10,840 nt of DNA from Lobulomyces angularis (lineage: Eukaryota > Chytridiomycota > Chytridiomycetes > Lobulomycetales > Lobulomycetaceae), in NCBI GenBank assembly GCA_027604685.1, contig JADHYX010000357.1:4479-15318 (forward strand), in the 5' to 3' direction. Shown here piece after piece: positions 8,759-10,840 of the stretch. How positions within the stretch are numbered: the first letter of the stretch is position 1; every line of letters starts with the position of its first letter. The notes below the pieces were generated by a model. The model searched no databases. It was given only the letters and a program-made list of their open reading frames with translations, and had not been told where the DNA came from. The position numbers and the translations under genes are program-made.

Positions 8759-9002
8759 ATTAATAAAAATTTACTTTTTTTTTTTCTAAAATTTGTATTT
8801 ATTTTTTTTTTTATTGATTAGATTTTTGTAAAAAAAAAAAAAAAAAAAAATTATTATGATATAAAATGTATAAAAAAAAAATTAATAATATCTATACCAG
8901 AGAAATATGTAAAAAAAAAATTTTTTTATATTTTTTGATTTTTTAAAATTTTTTTAAAAAAAAAAAAATATAAAAAATATAATATAATTCTTCTAAAGAA
9001 TT
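8759..9002. promoter_or_regulatory. 244-base divergent promoter between COX9 and MON1
   Basis: The start codons of COX9 (minus) and MON1 (plus) are 244 bases apart, so both promoters and both 5' leaders must fit here. The stretch contains an A run of about 20 bases near 8831-8850 and further A and T tracts, including 8909-8927 and 8947-8968. Poly(dA:dT) tracts of this type can keep promoters free of nucleosomes in fungi. I see no conserved factor site. Confidence 0.5.
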
Positions 9003-10744
9003 ATGGAATTTTTAAAATCCAAAAACGATCACTTTTTTATATTATCTTCAAGTGGAAAACCTATATGCTCAAGATACGGCGATGAGAGTCAACTTTCTTC
9101 GCTATCTGGCTTGATCCAAGCAATTATTTCCTTCTTTTTAAATGAGAATGATGTCCTACAGTAATTTAAATTAACTAAAAAAAAACAAAAAATAAAAAAT
9201 AAAATTTAATACATTACTCAACCTGCTTTCAATTTTTTACTGTATATATAAAATTTCTTTAATAAAAAATACAAAGAAAAAAAAAAAAAAGAAAAAGTTT
9301 AATTTTAAAATTTAGAATTTAACTTAAGTTTTTTCTTTCTTTTTTTTTTTTTGTTAGATTCAGTATTGAAGGACCGATATATTTACTGACAGTAAGTAGA
9401 AGTGATGTTTCAACTTTACAAGTAAAAAAAAATATATATATATTTGCATATTGGTAAACCTTTCATAATAAAAAATATAGATGAAAAAAAATTTAGACCT
9501 ACTATATAACCAACTGATATCAAATCTAACACTAAGTCAAATTCAAAAAATTTTTAAAGAAAGAAATAACTTTGATTTACGAAAGTTATTGATTGGAACT
9601 GAAAATTTAAATGCGAATTTGTTTGCTAATTTTGAATATAATTTTAATCTCGTCTTCGATACCTTTCAATCACAAGAATCAAGTTTTGAATTCAAAAAAT
9701 TATTTAAATCAGAGTTGGAATCAATAAAGTTTCCCAAGGTATATACTTTTACATTTTTTTTTGAATAAAAATTTAATACAAATTAATTTTTTTTTTCTTT
9801 TTTTATTGAACAAAACAATAGAATCTTCTTTTTGGTTTTTTAAGTACAGAAAATAAAATTATCTTTCCTATTCCAGGAAGGCGTAATATTTTGGATGCTT
9901 CTGGTAGCTATTTGATCTATTTTTTTTTCCTAAAAAAAAAAAAAAAAACTATGTAGATATCCAATTAATTCTTAACTTAATAACATCTTCAAATAATTTC
10001 AAAAACGAAAACCAAGAAACATGGACGCCAATTTGTTTACCAAAACAAACATCAAAATCATTTTTCTACTTGTACACAAATTTTAATTCAAGTTTGAACA
10101 TATTCTTTAATTTAATTAGTATGACCAGCGAAAATTTTTTTGAAATGTCAAAATTAAAAGGTGCTCTAGTTAATTTAATTTTTGAAAACAAAAACTTCTT
10201 GTTAAAAAAAGAAATTTTAAATTTTAATGAAGAAGAATTTAGCCTAGGTTTAAACAGCTTTTTTAAATTTAAATACTTAAACAACCTAAAAGATAATAAC
10301 TTTAAATTTAAATTTGTTTTAAAACATTTTTTAATAAAAAAAAAGATTAACTTGAACGAAAAAAAAAATGAAAGATCTCTTGGAAGCCAACTTTTTATTC
10401 CAAAAATTTCTGAAAAACCATACCAAAACTTTGAAGAAAAGGATTTTAAAAGACTTTTTAAACTCTACATTTTTCTTTTTAATCGATTAAGTAATAAATT
10501 TGACAAGGAAGTTTATATATCTGGTGAATACGAAAGCTGCAATGCAATTGTAAGTCTTTTTTTTTTTTTTTTTTTTTGTGTATATTCACCTTCCTTTTAA
10601 CTTATACCTTTTTTTTATTAGTCTACTCTTGACTATGACATATATTCTATTTTTAGCCCACTAGTAGAAAAGGGCAAAATATTAAATTGTGTTCAACAAT
10701 TGGAAAAGTATATAAAAAAAAACGATGAATATGTTTTTTTTTAA
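9003..10744 (+). CDS. MON1: MON1, subunit of the Mon1-Ccz1 Rab7 exchange factor, six exons
   Basis: Exons: 9003..9160, 9358..9421, 9481..9738, 9822..9903, 9957..10549 and 10622..10744, giving 425 residues. MON1 pairs with CCZ1 on late endosomes and the vacuole and loads GTP on Rab7 (Ypt7) to drive endosome maturation and fusion. The first longin domain starts at once: HFFILSSSGKPICSRYGDES near 10-29, then GLIQAIISFF, and IEGPIYLLTVSRSD in exon 2. Exon 3 carries LYNQLISNLTLSQIQKIF and NFDLRKLLIGTE. Exons 4 and 5 give DIQLILNLI and the hallmark TWTPICLPK near 209-217. Later parts diverge but keep PYQNFEEKDFKRLFKLYIFL and, in the last exon, YDIYSIFSPLVEKGKI. All five junctions keep frame and the family pattern; a stop directly after exon 1 confirms that intron. 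The acidic N-terminal extension of yeast (644 residues) and human MON1A (about 555) is missing. The 3' half is rich in Lys, Asn and Phe, reflecting base bias. Confidence 0.92.
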
Positions 10745-10840
10745 TGAAAAAAAAAAATGAAAAAAATGAAAATTAATTGTAATAATAAAAAAAAATTTAT
10801 TTTTTTTTGGATTAATTGGTTTTTCTTTGTTTTTTTTTTT
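10745..10840. other. 3' flank of MON1
   Basis: This is A/T-rich sequence after the MON1 stop. An AATAAA at 10784-10789 lies 40 bases past the stop and could serve as a polyadenylation signal, though chance occurrence is likely at this base composition. Confidence 0.4.

Noticed and set aside
10066..10284. Minus-strand frame opposite MON1 exon 5
   Set aside because: It is antisense to MON1 coding sequence and made of Lys, Phe, Leu and Asn because of base bias.
1..10840. CRISPR, bacterial operon, prophage or defence system
   Set aside because: All genes are split by spliceosomal introns and match eukaryotic families. There are no spaced direct repeats, ribosome binding sites or phage genes, and I found no new multi-gene system.

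Overview
The window is nuclear DNA from a very A+T-rich eukaryote. All five genes are split by short GT-AG introns of about 47 to 197 bases, there is no operon structure, and spacers and introns are packed with A or T runs of 8 to 20 bases. I read the organism as an early-diverging, flagellum-bearing (zoosporic, chytrid-like) fungus. One gene matches a seven-helix membrane family I know from fungi (DUF7703), another is a fungal-type cytochrome c oxidase subunit (COX9), and a third is SPATA17, an IQ-motif protein normally found in ciliated eukaryotes. COX9 argues for respiring mitochondria, so against anaerobic gut fungi. The lineage is an inference from gene content.

Layout. (1) 334-1234, minus: a three-exon DUF7703-like membrane protein. 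(2) 1235-2229: a divergent spacer holding homopolymers, a 50-base island that is 60% GC, an A-rich 11-base tandem array and a higher-complexity block that may be decayed coding DNA. (3) 2230-3948, plus: a seven-exon SPATA17 homologue. (4) 3949-4956: a spacer with a stretch of complex sequence that reads like a dead gene on the minus strand. (5) 4957-8161, plus: a twelve-exon BRE1 homologue, the histone H2B ubiquitin ligase, ending in a C3HC4 RING. (6) 8162-8482: a convergent 3' spacer. (7) 8483-8758, minus: two-exon COX9. (8) 8759-9002: a 244-base divergent promoter. (9) 9003-10744, plus: six-exon MON1, part of the Rab7 exchange factor.

The genes do not form one pathway. They are conserved housekeeping genes (chromatin, respiration, vacuole/endosome traffic), a likely cilium-associated gene and a membrane protein of unknown role. 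I joined exons by checking frame phase at each GT/AG pair and continuity with the known family pattern. Every model gives an uninterrupted frame with total length divisible by three. I found no tRNA, rRNA, CRISPR, intact mobile element or new multi-gene system. The least explained sequence is in the two large spacers.
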